Below, in pieces: positions 10,180-20,380 of a stretch of DNA of 64,000 bases; position 1 is the stretch's first letter, and each line of letters opens with the position of its first letter. Source of the stretch: Amorphophallus konjac (taxonomy: Eukaryota; Streptophyta; Magnoliopsida; Alismatales; Araceae); assembly GCA_022559845.1 (NCBI GenBank), contig CM040124.1:67603491-67667490 (forward strand). The letters run 5' to 3'. The position numbers and the translations under genes were made by a program. Below the pieces are notes generated by a model. That model was not told the origin of the DNA and searched no databases. It saw only the letters and a list, made by a program, of their open reading frames with translations.

Positions 10180-12514
10180 TGATGTGACACAACCTCGGAC
10201 CTAATGCAAGCAAGCACAATCGCAATCTAAATGGGCCAATTTGGGCCGCCGCTCTCTCGTCGCTCACCCAAGCCCGGGGTAACTTGGCAATGCCAAGGTG
10301 AGGTTGAGGGGTTGGGCCCTTGCTGGTAGAGGGCCAGCAAGGCCAAGATTTGATTCCCAATGGATTTGGAAGCCCAACTCAACGGGGCCGACGAAGTGCC
10401 GAAGGCACCGGTTGCACTCTTCCCACGGTGATCACTCAAGGCAATGGGGCTTGAGGATCGGGCTCTCACTCGCATAACCAGCAGAATTAGAACTAATATT
10501 GAAAGATAAGCCTTAAGTGGAGTGAAGGTTTGAGCACTTACTCGACCGGTTTGAAGAAACCGGTCCCGGTCGGAGACGAGGGCGAGCGGGGAGGCGAGTG
10601 GATCCCCACACGCCGCGGCGGTGTCGCTTGACCTGCCCAAACAAAGTACACCACTACACCTCTCGCAGGAGGGGGAACTTGGGGTGGGGGTTAATGATAT
10701 TACATCAATACTACCTCCACGCAGGGAGGGGCCTTCAGCCGGCCAAGCGGGGTGGGGAAACCAAAGCAAAGAACGAGGAACAAGGGTGGACGCCGAATCT
10801 GCCTACTGTCTGCGAACCAAGACAGAGGGTCGGTGTTGCTGTTGTAGATCTTGCTAAAGAATTTTGCTGATGGCGACACCAGCGGAAAAATCTTCGTAAC
10901 AGGAAGGGGAATGCTTCAGAATTTTTGTAATTTCTTCTGGAGTCGCTGCAGGTCGGGGCAGAAGCTTGAACAGGGCCTCTGTTTCTCTGACTAGCAGGGG
11001 CAGGTCACCAATAGTAGGATGAAGAGGCTGTCCTGGCCGCTCCCGAACTCCAAATTTGATGCCGTCAGTGCCGTTAGAACCGTGGGTGAGTCCTCTTTGC
11101 AGCAAAAGAAACGGGGACACCAGAAGAGAACGGAGACGATCTGTGGAGCCAGAAGAGTGAGGAGGTGTCGATGCAGACTGGGGAAGGCAGAGCCACGTGA
11201 CCGTGGAAGAAAATTGGTAACTTCTGTTCCCGGATGCCGAATGGGCTTCCGCTTATTGATTCTGAAAGTAGACAGGCCGATGAAGAACTTTGAAGAAGGA
11301 CTTGAGGACTGATTCCTTCGGGGCTGGTCGTGGAAGAGCTTCTAAGCCGGCTCAGGTCCTCAGCCGAGGTAGAACCGCGCAACTGTGGGAGAATGGACCT
11401 CCTGGACGACTCAGAGATCGGAAGAAGACGAAACCACTTCGGTTGCGAAGGCGACTGGCAGACGCTTCCGAAGATGGCTTTTGGGTCTTCAGACTCATCC
11501 GGAGGAGGTCGTGGTGGCCGCTGCAAGTTGCTGCTCTGCTGTAGATCTTCAGTTGAGAGCTGTAGGTTGATGATGATGGGGGGGAATGGGGTATATGGGA
11601 GGGGAAATGGGGGTGGATGAGTGTGGGGAAAGCCCGGGCTGTGAGGGGGTCTAGGAGGGGGTGTTCTAAGGTGGGGGAAGGGAAGAATGGGGTCTGGAAG
11701 GGGGTCTAACAGGTGGTGGGAGGAGGAGCTACGAATTTGGGAAGGTGGGTGAGAGGAGAAGGTGAGGGGGGGCACAAGTGAGTGGAGGGAAGGGTGGATT
11801 TCAAATTTGAAATGGCATTGGAAGTTATGGGGTTGTGTGGGGAAGGGGTTGATTGTGTTGGAATGGAGAAAGTGGTGTTGGAATGGTGAGGGATCTTCTT
11901 GGGACTAGGGGGGTGGAGTAATGGAGGCCATGGGGAAGTGGAGGGCTTTAATGATGGTAGGTGGGGGTTGAGGTGGTTGGGAAGGGAGGAGAGAGAAGAA
12001 AATTTGAAATTGGGTGATGAGGAGAGAGAAAGTGGAGTGAAAAAGAGGGATTAAGAGAGGGAAGGGTGGGGAATCTCTCCCCTAGGGTTTCTCACCCAAA
12101 AAATGTTGGAATCACTCCACTAAACTAAGCTTTGGACTCTCAAATGGTATTTTTTTCATTGATTGATTCATTACCTCCAAATGAAGGAAATGGGGCCCTA
12201 TATATAGGAAACCCACATTTTACAATAAGACCCTGACAAAAGACTCATTGACAAATAACCGAAGGGGTAGGGGAGCTCATTGGGCTAAGCCCGAAGAAAT
12301 GGGCCCAATTAGCACATTACACATTCTAATGACACTCAAACATAGGAAAATAAATACAAGACCTAGGGACATGACTCAAATAAAATGCAAATTACATCAA
12401 ATGACTCAAGTAAAATTACATATGACTCAAAATTAAATGACTAAACCATACCGGATGCAACCGGGGCGAGGAGACGAGCTATGAATGTGGGCATGGAAGG
12501 TGATGTCCACATCA
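10180..12514 (-). repeat. 3' LTR of the non-autonomous element
   Basis: Nearly identical to 14999-17333. On the minus strand it starts TGATGTGGACATCACC and ends GGTTGTGTCACATCA. A CTATATATAG TATA box lies at 12198-12207. The long ORF of the interior runs 82 bp into this LTR and stops at 12433. The rest is a long GC- and pyrimidine-rich leader-like region (on the minus strand); its ORFs, including a proline-rich one at 11074-11775, are not conserved between the two LTRs. Confidence 0.9.
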
Positions 12515-14952
12515 TACTCCCGGGGTGCGGAGAACTCGACTCCGTCGAGTAAGTATCCTTCCCTCCTTGGAAGGTGTAGAAGTGGTACTGCCTTCAAGTC
12601 TTCCGAACGAGACCGATCCATCCACCTGCCGAGATAGCGCTCATATACCTTGCTCCGAGTGGTAGTGACTTGTTCATCCAATATTTGTTCAATTTGTTCA
12701 CGCTGGACTCTCTTGGCTGGTGGTTTATCATCATGGGTGGGTGCTCTCTCAAGGGAAGAAGTAGGCTCAATCTCCTCACTAGATACCACCGTGGGTCCCT
12801 TATATGGCACTAGGTCGGCAACAATGAATGTGGGACTTATTCCATACTTCTCAGGGAGATCTAACTCGTAGGCAATTGCACCTATGCGCCTCAAGACCTG
12901 GAAGGGACCAGCCCCACGTGGCCTCAGTTTAGAGTTGGCTCCCGGGGAGAGCCTCTCCATCCTTACCATCACAAAGTCACCCACTTGGAATTCTTGGTGA
13001 CGCCGATGAGAGTCGGCCAGCCTTTTATAAGCCTCATTCTTTTTACTGATGTGCTTGCAAAGGTTTTCATGCAATTTTATGAATGCTATCCTTTTAGTGG
13101 TTAGGGGTGGACCTGGACAACCATAGATGGACCTATCATGCCATGATGTCATATGGACCATGATGAACCTTGGTGGGCCGGTGCAACCATATGTGGACTT
13201 ATCGTGCAATGTTGTCATGTAGACTTTGGTGGGCCTAGGTGGGCCGGGGCAACCATATGTGAACCTATCATGCAAAGTGGTGATGAATGTCGGGGGACTC
13301 GGACATCCGTAGATGCTTTTGTCATGCTTAAGACCTATGATGAATGAAGGTGGACCATGACATCCGAATATAGACCACTCATACTTTCTACTTGACATGT
13401 GGGTGATATGAATGAAAGGAACCAACATAGTGTTCATGCCAAGGGGTGTGGTAAGCCTAGACACATTCATGCCTTTCCCAAAGGTGACTTCCATGTGTAG
13501 AGGTGTGGGACAACCTTTGAACTCCCATTGGAAAGGATCGAATGGATCTAAGAAGGTGGTTATCATGGGGTGGGGCACCACCTTATTACCTAGGGATATA
13601 TGGTCCAAGGTTATGGCTCCCAAGGTGCAACCCGGGTCATGGATGAGGTGGGTTTGGTCTAATATGGTGGGTGAGGGTAGGCAAGGGTGGGTGGTTGGTA
13701 AGATGGTTGGGTCATATGAGTTCCTTGACTCCCATTGGAAGGGATCATATGGATCATAAAATAGGTCACTTAGGGGGAGGAACTCCATGTCCTCAAGATC
13801 CTTAAAAGGTGCTAAGTCCTCCTTCCCTATGATAGTTGGGCCAATGTTCTTGATAAGTGGGTCGGCCATGAGTGGAGGGCTTGGCTTTCTACCCGAGATA
13901 AGAAGCTCTAAATCGAGGAGAAGGTTGGGCTCATTCGGTGTAGGGAGGAATAGAAGGAGGTCGCTAGTGTAGCAACCATTGGTGCAAATCGAGGTGATAG
14001 ACCCTATGCATAGGTGTAGGAGGCTAAGGCTCCTAGGTTGTTCGGCCATAGGGGTCAACATGCTAGTGAACTCAATTTGCCATGCTAAGCCCCTAAGAAA
14101 ATCCTCTAAGGTCTCCACTTGATAGGATGCTTGGATTGTGGTGTGATAGGAGAAGATGGGCACTAGGGGAAAATTTTGTTCTATGGGAGGGAAAACATGG
14201 GTCGAGGTCTCTCTAATTAGGCTCTCCCTTAGCCACCTAACAAGGGACTCTTCTAAGATGAATTCAGCCTTATCTAGAGGGGGTGGTGTAGGGTGAAGAT
14301 CCTTGTGCGAGACTTCCTCTTTAATTGGGACATGGGAACTCTCTATGGAGGGGATAGGTTCCCGAGGGATATTTGTCTTCATGTGGCAAAGCGGGTGGAC
14401 TACTTCTTCCAAAACTAATGGAGTGGGAAGGTTCTTTGATGGTGGGGTGATGATGGCCGGAGTATGGTGCACCCGTGGTGGTGAACAAGGGTGGGATTCC
14501 CGCGGGTGGGAGAATAAAAGGTTGTTGAATTTAAAGGTTCCCGAAAGGTGTGGCGGATGCACTAGGCAAGTCCGACGTGTTGGGTCGATGTCGGCATTCC
14601 TTTCATCTAACCATTTCTTACCTAGGATTATACATGGACCCGCCAATATTCCCTTTTGACACCAAACCCCATCCAAATACTTAGTCTTCCCGAACCATTT
14701 ATGGAATTCAACGAAGGCTAGGTCTCCGTTGTGCACAATTTGTCCAGTCGTAGAGAGGGTGGCTACAATTTCGGGGGATACCCAATTATCTTCTTCCATG
14801 TCGATGAAGTCAATTTCTGTGGGGCTCCCATTAGGTAGGTATGCTTGGGATATGATGGGAATTGGGGCCTTTTGGTCTGTAGACTCAATTACAATGGGAG
14901 GTGGATAATGCATAGAACGATCCGATGAGAACTCTAATGCAAGCGTGCCCAT
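12433..14952 (-). CDS. Long ORF of the non-autonomous element (839 aa): novel N-terminal region plus integrase C-terminal tail and chromodomain remnant
   Basis: Uninterrupted reading frame of 839 codons. I chose the ATG at 14952 because it is the first after the primer site; an upstream in-frame ATG (15036) lies in the LTR. Residues 1 to about 520 match no domain I know, apart from two DPFQWE blocks near 405 and 476. Residues about 525-615 hold five repeats of the type HDKSIYGCPGPP. Residues about 636-717 (HQEFQVGDFVMVRMERLSP to FIVADLVPYKGP) match the C-terminal part of a chromovirus-type gypsy integrase. Residues about 754-797 (IEQILDEQ to RYLGRWMDRSRSED) look like a worn chromodomain. There is no integrase core. 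The open frame among decayed neighbours suggests recent or selected coding; function unknown. Confidence 0.75.
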   Translation of the reverse strand: MGTLALEFSSDRSMHYPPPIVIESTDQKAPIPIISQAYLPNGSPTEIDFIDMEEDNWVSPEIVATLSTTGQIVHNGDLAFVEFHKWFGKTKYLDGVWCQKGILAGPCIILGKKWLDERNADIDPTRRTCLVHPPHLSGTFKFNNLLFSHPRESHPCSPPRVHHTPAIITPPSKNLPTPLVLEEVVHPLCHMKTNIPREPIPSIESSHVPIKEEVSHKDLHPTPPPLDKAEFILEESLVRWLRESLIRETSTHVFPPIEQNFPLVPIFSYHTTIQASYQVETLEDFLRGLAWQIEFTSMLTPMAEQPRSLSLLHLCIGSITSICTNGCYTSDLLLFLPTPNEPNLLLDLELLISGRKPSPPLMADPLIKNIGPTIIGKEDLAPFKDLEDMEFLPLSDLFYDPYDPFQWESRNSYDPTILPTTHPCLPSPTILDQTHLIHDPGCTLGAITLDHISLGNKVVPHPMITTFLDPFDPFQWEFKGCPTPLHMEVTFGKGMNVSRLTTPLGMNTMLVPFIHITHMSSRKYEWSIFGCHGPPSFIIGLKHDKSIYGCPSPPTFITTLHDRFTYGCPGPPRPTKVYMTTLHDKSTYGCTGPPRFIMVHMTSWHDRSIYGCPGPPLTTKRIAFIKLHENLCKHISKKNEAYKRLADSHRRHQEFQVGDFVMVRMERLSPGANSKLRPRGAGPFQVLRRIGAIAYELDLPEKYGISPTFIVADLVPYKGPTVVSSEEIEPTSSLERAPTHDDKPPAKRVQREQIEQILDEQVTTTRSKVYERYLGRWMDRSRSEDLKAVPLLHLPRREGYLLDGVEFSAPREYDVDITFHAHIHSSSPRPGCIRYGLVI

Positions 14953-14984
14953 GGACTTGACTTGTGAGAACAAATCAAAGACTT

Positions 14985-14996
14985 GCTCTGATACCA
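14985..14996 (-). other. Primer binding site (initiator Met tRNA type)
   Basis: Minus strand TGGTATCAGAGC, two bases after the end of the right LTR. It sets the right LTR as the 5' LTR. Confidence 0.85.
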
Positions 14997-14998
14997 CT

Positions 14999-17333
14999 TG
15001 ATGTGACACAACCTCGGACCTAATGCAAGCAAGCACAATCGCAATCTAAATGGGCCAATTTGGGCCGCCGCTCTCTCGTCGCTCACCCAAGCCCGGGGTA
15101 ACTTGGCAATGCCAAGGTGAGGTTGAGGGGTTGGGCCCTTGCTGGTAGAGGGCCAGCAAGGCCAAGATTTGATTCCCAATAGATTTGGAAGCCCAATTCA
15201 ACGGGGCCGACGAAGTGCCGAAGGCACCGGTTGCACTCTTCCCACGGTGATCACTCAAGGCAATGGGGCTTGAGGATCGGGCTCTCACTCGCATAACCAG
15301 CGGAATTAGAACTAATATTGAAAGACAAGCCTTAAGTGGAGTGAAGGTTTGAGCACTTACTCGGCCAGTTTGAAGAAACCGGTCCCGGTCGGAGACGAGG
15401 GCGAGCGGGGAGGCGAGTGGATCCCCACACGCCGCGGCGGTGTCGCTTGACTTGCCCAAACAAAGTACACCACTACACCTCTCGCAGGAGGGGGAACTTG
15501 GGGTGGGGGTTAATGATATTACATCAATACTACCTCCACGCAGGGAGGGGCCTTCAGCCGGCCAAGCGGGGTGGGGAAACCAAAGCAAAGAACGAGGAAC
15601 AAGGGTGGACGCCGAATCTGCCTGCTGTCTGTGAACCAGGACAGAGGGTTGGTGTTGCTGTTGTAGATCTTGCTAAGGAATTTTGCTGATGGCGACACCA
15701 GCGAAGAAATATTCGTAACAGGAAGGGAAATGCCTCAGAATTTTTGTAATTTCTTCTGGAGTCGCTGCAGGTTGGGGCAGAAGCTTGAACAGGGCCTCTG
15801 TTTCTCGGACTAGCAGGGGCAGGTCACCAACAGTAGGATGCAGAGGCTGTCCTGGCCGCTCCCGAACTCTAAATTTTATGCCGTCAGTGCCGTTAGAACC
15901 GTGGGTGAGTCCTATTTGCAGCAAAAGAAACGGGGACGCCAGAAGAGAACGGAGACGATCTGTGGAGCCATAAGAGTGAGGAGGTGTCGATGCAGACTGG
16001 GGAAGGCAGAGCCGCGTGACCATGGAAGAAAATTGGTAACTTCTGTTCCCGGATGCTGAATGGGCTTCCGCTTCTTGATTCTGAAAGTAGATAGGCCGAT
16101 GAAGAACTTTGAAGAAGGACTTAAGGACTGATTCCTTCGGGGCTGGTCGTGGCAGAGCTTCTAAGCCGGCTCCGGTCCTCAGTCGAGGCAGAACCGCGCA
16201 GCTGTGGGAGAATGGACCTTCTGGATGAGTCGGAGATCGGAAGAAGACGAAACCACTTCGGTTGCGAAGGCGACTGGCAGACGCTTCCGACAATGGCTCT
16301 TGGGTCTTCAGACTCATCTGGAGGAGGTCGTGGTGGCCGCTGCAAGTTGCTGGTCTGCTATAGATCTTCAGTTGAGAGCTGTAGGTTGATGATGATGGGG
16401 GAGAATGGGGTATATGGGAGGGGAAATGGTGGTGGATGAGTGTGGGGAAAGCCCGGGCTGTGAGGGGGTCTAGGAGGGGGTGTTCTAAGGTGGGGGAATG
16501 GAAGAATGGGGTCTGGAAGGGGGTCTAACAGGTGGTGGGAGGAGGAGCTACGAATTTGGGAAGGTGGGTGAGAGGAGAAGGTGAGGGGGGGTACAAGTGA
16601 GTGGAGGGAAGGGTGGATTTCAAATTTGAAATGGCATTGGAAGTTGTGGGGTTGTGTGGGGAAGGGGTTGATTGTGTTGGAATGGGGAAAGTGGTGTTGG
16701 AATGGTGAGGGATCTCTTTGGGACTAGGGGGGTGGAGTAATGGAGGCCATGGGGAAGTGGAGGGCTTTAATGATGGTAGGTGGGGGTTGAGGTGGTTGGG
16801 AAGGGAGGAGAGAGAAGAAAATTCGAAATTAGGTGATGAGGAGAGAGAAAGTGGAGTGAAAAAGAGGGATTAAGAGAGGGAAGGGTGGGGAATCTCTCCC
16901 CTAGGGTTTCTCACCCAAAAAATATTGGAATCACTCCACTAAACTAAGCTTTGGACTCTCAAATGGCATTTTTTTCATTGATTGATTCATTACCTCCAAA
17001 TGAAGGAAATGGGGCCCTATATATAGGAAACCCACATTTTACAATAAGACCCTGACAAAAGACTCATTGACAAATAATCGAAGGGGTAGGGGAGCTCATT
17101 GGGCCAAGCCCGAAGAAATGGGCCCAATTAGCACATTACACATTCTAATGACACTCAAACATAGGAAAATAAATACAAGACCTAGGGACATGACTCAAAT
17201 AAAATGCAAATTACATCAAATGACTCAAGTAAAATTACATAGGACTCAAAATTAAATGACTAAACCATGCCGGATGCAACCGGGGCGAGGAGACGAGCTA
17301 TGAATGTGGGCATGGAAGGTGATGTCCACATCA
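14999..17333 (-). repeat. 5' LTR of the non-autonomous element
   Basis: 2335 bp, the same length as the left LTR, with scattered single-base differences. Transcription would start near 16985 below the TATA box at 17017-17026, leaving an R/U5 leader of about 2 kb, which is unusually long. Confidence 0.9.
17017..17026 (-). promoter_or_regulatory. TATA box of the 5' LTR
   Basis: CTATATATAG, about 310 bp inside the LTR start on the minus strand, flanked by GGGCCC. The same box is at 12198-12207 in the 3' LTR. Confidence 0.65.
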
Positions 17334-17338
17334 TTTCT
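17334..17338. repeat. Right target-site duplication TTTCT
   Basis: Pairs with 10175-10179. Confidence 0.8.
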
Positions 17339-19074
17339 CCACTCAAGACCACAGCATTGATAATGCATTCTTGAACTGCATTCCCCTTTTAGTAAACCAG
17401 GATGATAATGACTGTCTGTGTGCTATTCCTAACGACCCTGAAATTCATGATGCAGTCTTCAGTCTGTCAGCTGATAGTGCTCCTGGGCCTGATGGGTTTT
17501 CTGGAATCTTCTTCCAAAAAGCTTGGAACATCATTGCCCCTTTGGTAGTCAGTGCTGTGCAAGAAGCCTTTTCTTCCAGGAACCCTCTGCCTAGAAATGT
17601 TACCTCCTCCTTGATTGCTCTTATTCCAAAAAAACCGAATGCTGTGGACATTACAGATTACAGGCCAATAAGCTTATGCAACTTATTCTATAAGATTATA
17701 TTCTCTATAATCAATAGAAGACTGGCTTCTATTCAGCCCAGAATTATCTCTCCTGAGCAGTCTGCTTTTGTCAAGGGTAGACAGATTATAGATAATATAG
17801 CTCTTGCTCAAGAGCTCTCCCTTGAATTGGGCAGAAAAACAAGAGGATCAAATGTTATGTTTAAACTTGATATGGCTAAAGCCTATGACAGATTAGAATG
17901 GGATTTCCTGTACTCAGTTATGTTCAGATTTGGATTCAGCAATAATTTTATTAATCTAATTGACAGAATGATTAACAATTGCTGGTTTTCTATTTTGTTG
18001 AATGGAGACACTGCTGGATTTTTCAAATCCACTAGAGGTATTCGTCAAGGTGATCCAATTGCACCTTCCTTATTTGTGATAGCTGAAGAAGCTTTGAGCA
18101 GGTCACTTACAGAAATATTTAGCAATGGCCGGGTTGAATGGATCACAGGCGTTCAGAGATGTCCAAGAATATCCCATTTACTGTTTGCAGATGATACCCT
18201 AATTTTCAGTAAAGCCTCCTCAGCTTCTATCAGAAATCTACTCAAGCTTCTCCACACGTATGAACATGCTTCAGGTCAACTGATCAATGTTAGCAAGAGT
18301 GGATTTTTAATCCACCCTAAGAAGCTTTCTTCTGTTGCTCAGCGCATTCAGAGCCTCACTGGTTTCTCCAAATTGTCCTTTCCTCACAAGTACCTTGGCC
18401 TTCCCTTGGTGATTGGTAGAACTAAAAAGATTCATTTTGCAGGGGTCCTTAACTCTATACAAAAGAGGATTGCTGGGTGGAAGGCTAACCTTTTATCCCA
18501 AGCAGTGCTCCCTTCCTTGCCAATTTATTCTCTGTCCTCCACTCCTTTGCACACTGGAACTCATAATCTGATTGAGCAGGCCTTTGCAAATTTCTTTTGG
18601 GGGTCCTCAACCCATGGCAATAAAAGACATTGGCAACCTTGGCAGGCATTATGTAGGTCTCAATCCCAAGGGGGTCTTGGCATCATGTCTCTTAGGAACA
18701 TGGAGATTGCTCTACGTGTGAAAATGCTGTGGACTGCTATTCACAGTGACTCTTTATGGGCTTCTTATTTCCGAGCCAAGTACCTGCACCAATGCCATCT
18801 CCGAGATGCTAATTTCAGAAACATGAAAGGTTTTGCTAGAAGAAGCTGGCTGAAGGCTAAGGAATATATTCTTCAATTCAAGAAGGTCATCATTGGGAAT
18901 GGTATAAACACCAACTTTTGGTATGATAACTGGCTGGGCCAACAATGCTTAAACACTTTTGTTTCTGATGTTCATATCCCTAATCAGAAAGCTTCTGTAA
19001 GAGAAGTGCTTCTGAACCCATCCTCTGAAGAAACTGCCCTGATTAATGCCTTGTTTCCCAACAGCATCCAGTAA
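17339..19074 (+). pseudogene. LINE ORF2 part 2: reverse transcriptase
   Basis: Non-LTR RT that copies the LINE RNA at a nicked target. RT blocks in order: SADSAPGPDGFSGIFFQ near 17470, LIALIPKK near 17620, DYRPISLCN near 17660, QSAFVKGRQIIDNI near 17760, FKLDMAKAYDRLEW near 17865, GIRQGDPIAPSLF near 18040 and the catalytic HLLFADDTLIFSKA at 18178-18220. The thumb and connection follow (HKYLGLPLVIGR, GGLGIMSLRNMEIALRVKML). The frame is open for about 567 codons and ends at an in-frame TAA (19072-19074) inside the protein. The preserved FADD and the open frame suggest this copy is not very old. Confidence 0.9.
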
Positions 19075-19727
19075 GCAGTTAGTTCTGTTAAACTGAATCA
19101 GGAAACAGACTTGAGTGTATGGAGTCTTTCCTCATCTGGTCAGTGCTCTGTAGCATCGACTTATAACTTAATGGCCATCAGTCAACTTCCAGCTGTTCTA
19201 CCTTGGAGTAAACTGTGGTCTAATTGGGTTCCTACAAAAATCTCAGTCCATCTTTGGAAGATTATGAATAACTGTCTACCGACTGATGTTAAAATTCAAA
19301 GAGTAGGCATTGTCCTCTGCTCCAAATGCTATTGTTGCAGGACACTACAGGTGGAAGACCTCACCCATTTATTTCTGAATAGTGATATTGCAGTTTCTGT
19401 CTGGACTGCCCTTAAAGCAGTAGGTTTAAACTTTGAAGGGCGCACCCCTAGGGAATTCATCTGAATTCCATCTGCTATGCTCAGCCAGGTACGGCCTTTG
19501 CAATTTTCACTCTTGCCTCCATTGGTTATGGTATGTGGGAGATCTGGAAAGCCAGGAACACTGTCAAATATGAGGATAAACCTTTCTCCAAAACCAGCAG
19601 CATTCATCATATCTTTTTCCAAATCAAGAGGGCATGTTCGGCTGCTTCACTTAAGGAATCGAAGCCCACTTACTAGAGAATCTTATATCTCTTGGGAATC
19701 AAATATCAAGCCCCCTGTAGATAACAA
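19075..19727 (+). pseudogene. LINE ORF2 part 3: zf-RVT-like region
   Basis: Frame continues from the RT after one stop. Blocks include WSLSSSGQCSVASTYNLM (about 19118-19170), WSKLWSNWVPTKISVHLWK (about 19205-19260) and RVGIVLCSKCYCC, the Cys-rich segment common in the zf-RVT domain of plant L1 proteins. After a TGA at 19462-19464 the reading shifts; a GMWEIWKARNTVKYE block follows in another frame near 19530-19575. Confidence 0.75.
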
Positions 19728-20240
19728 ATGAAGATTGTGAGATGGATTGCCCCTCCTTGGCCGTTTCTAAAACTTAACACTGATGGTGCTTTCAAGCTCA
19801 CTACAGATACTGGAGGAGGCGGAAGTATCAGGGACTCAAGAGGCAAGGTTATCCTTGCTTTCTCTCACTTTTATGGACACTCAAATAGCTTAATAGCAGA
19901 GGCCCGAGCCCTCATGGATGGCATAAAATACTTGAAGACTTTGGATTCCAACCCAGCTCTTATAGAATGTGATTCACTCACCCTTGTTCAAATTATCAAA
20001 AAGGAAACTCATTACCCCTGGTCAATTCTCAGCTATGTCAGGGATATCTGGAGCACCATTTCTCAACATGACTTGATTTCTCATATCTTCAGAGAAGCCA
20101 ACACTGTAGCTGATTTACTTGCATCTTTAGCTTGCACCACTAAATGTAATTCTTTCTATTCTTACAGTGACCTCTCTTCCATTATAAAAGGTGCTGCTCG
20201 GCTGGACTCACTAGGCTTGCCTAGTATCAGATTGATGTAA
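19728..20240 (+). pseudogene. LINE ORF2 part 4: RNase H domain
   Basis: 170-codon open stretch at the C-terminus. RNase H removes the RNA strand of the hybrid. Visible: LKLNTDGAFK (first catalytic Asp) near residue 17, AEARALMDGI (Glu), LIECDSLTLVQII (Asp) and SHIFREANTVADLLASLA (last catalytic region with Asp). The four acidic positions look intact. This domain is typical of plant L1 elements of the RNase-H-bearing type. Confidence 0.88.
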
Positions 20241-20373
20241 TTCTTTATTCTTATATAGTGGAATAACAGTTGCCTCCTAGCGGTCTGATGGTGGAGTGGC
20301 TTTCTCCTTACCTCTGGTAAGGGGTGCACTCTACCATTGAGCCCTAGGTTAGGTGTCATTCAAAAAAAATCTT
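20241..20373 (+). other. LINE 3' UTR with strong hairpin and short poly(A)
   Basis: ATGGTGGAGTG at 20288-20298 pairs with CACTCTACCAT at 20327-20337 (11 bp, one G-U). Inside it CCTTACC at 20306-20312 pairs with GGTAAGG at 20316-20322 around a 3-nt loop. An eight-A run follows at about 20362-20369. L1-like 3' hairpins can be recognised by the RT. Confidence 0.7.
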
Positions 20374-20380
20374 CATGCAA
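20374..20380. repeat. Right target-site duplication of the LINE (CATGCAA)
   Basis: Pairs with 9043-9049. Element B resumes to the right. Confidence 0.65.

Larger units (their letters stand above)
10180..17333 (-). mobile_element. Non-autonomous LTR retrotransposon, 7154 bp, nested in the LINE
   Basis: Two direct LTRs of equal length (2335 bp each) flank a 2484-bp interior. The termini are a perfect 7-bp inverted repeat (TGATGTG/CACATCA) and the target duplication is TTTCT. A Met-type primer site beside the right LTR sets the orientation to minus. The interior has one long ORF and no gag, protease, RT or RNase H. It must therefore be moved by proteins from another element. By eye the LTRs differ by only a few percent, so it is among the youngest insertions here. 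Confidence 0.9.
9050..20373 (+). mobile_element. L1-type LINE (5'-truncated) with a nested LTR element
   Basis: The order endonuclease, linker, reverse transcriptase, zf-RVT-like region, RNase H, 3' UTR and short poly(A) is that of plant L1 elements with RNase H. The 5' end starts inside the endonuclease domain; ORF1 is missing, as usual for 5'-truncated copies. Flanking 7-bp repeats CATGCAA mark the insertion in element B. About 4170 bp is LINE sequence; 10180-17338 is a later insertion plus its duplicated target. Confidence 0.85.

Noticed and set aside
11074..11775. 233-codon Pro/Ser-rich ORF in the LTR of the non-autonomous element
   Set aside because: It lies in LTR leader sequence rich in C and T on that strand; the second LTR (same sequence class at 15.9-16.6 kb) breaks it with stops and has a shorter frame.
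20276..20347. tRNA-like sequence on the minus strand (GGGCTCAATGGTAGAGTGC)
   Set aside because: Only a D-arm-like stretch is present; there is no T-arm (GGTTCGA) or proper anticodon arm. It is better explained as the LINE 3' hairpin.
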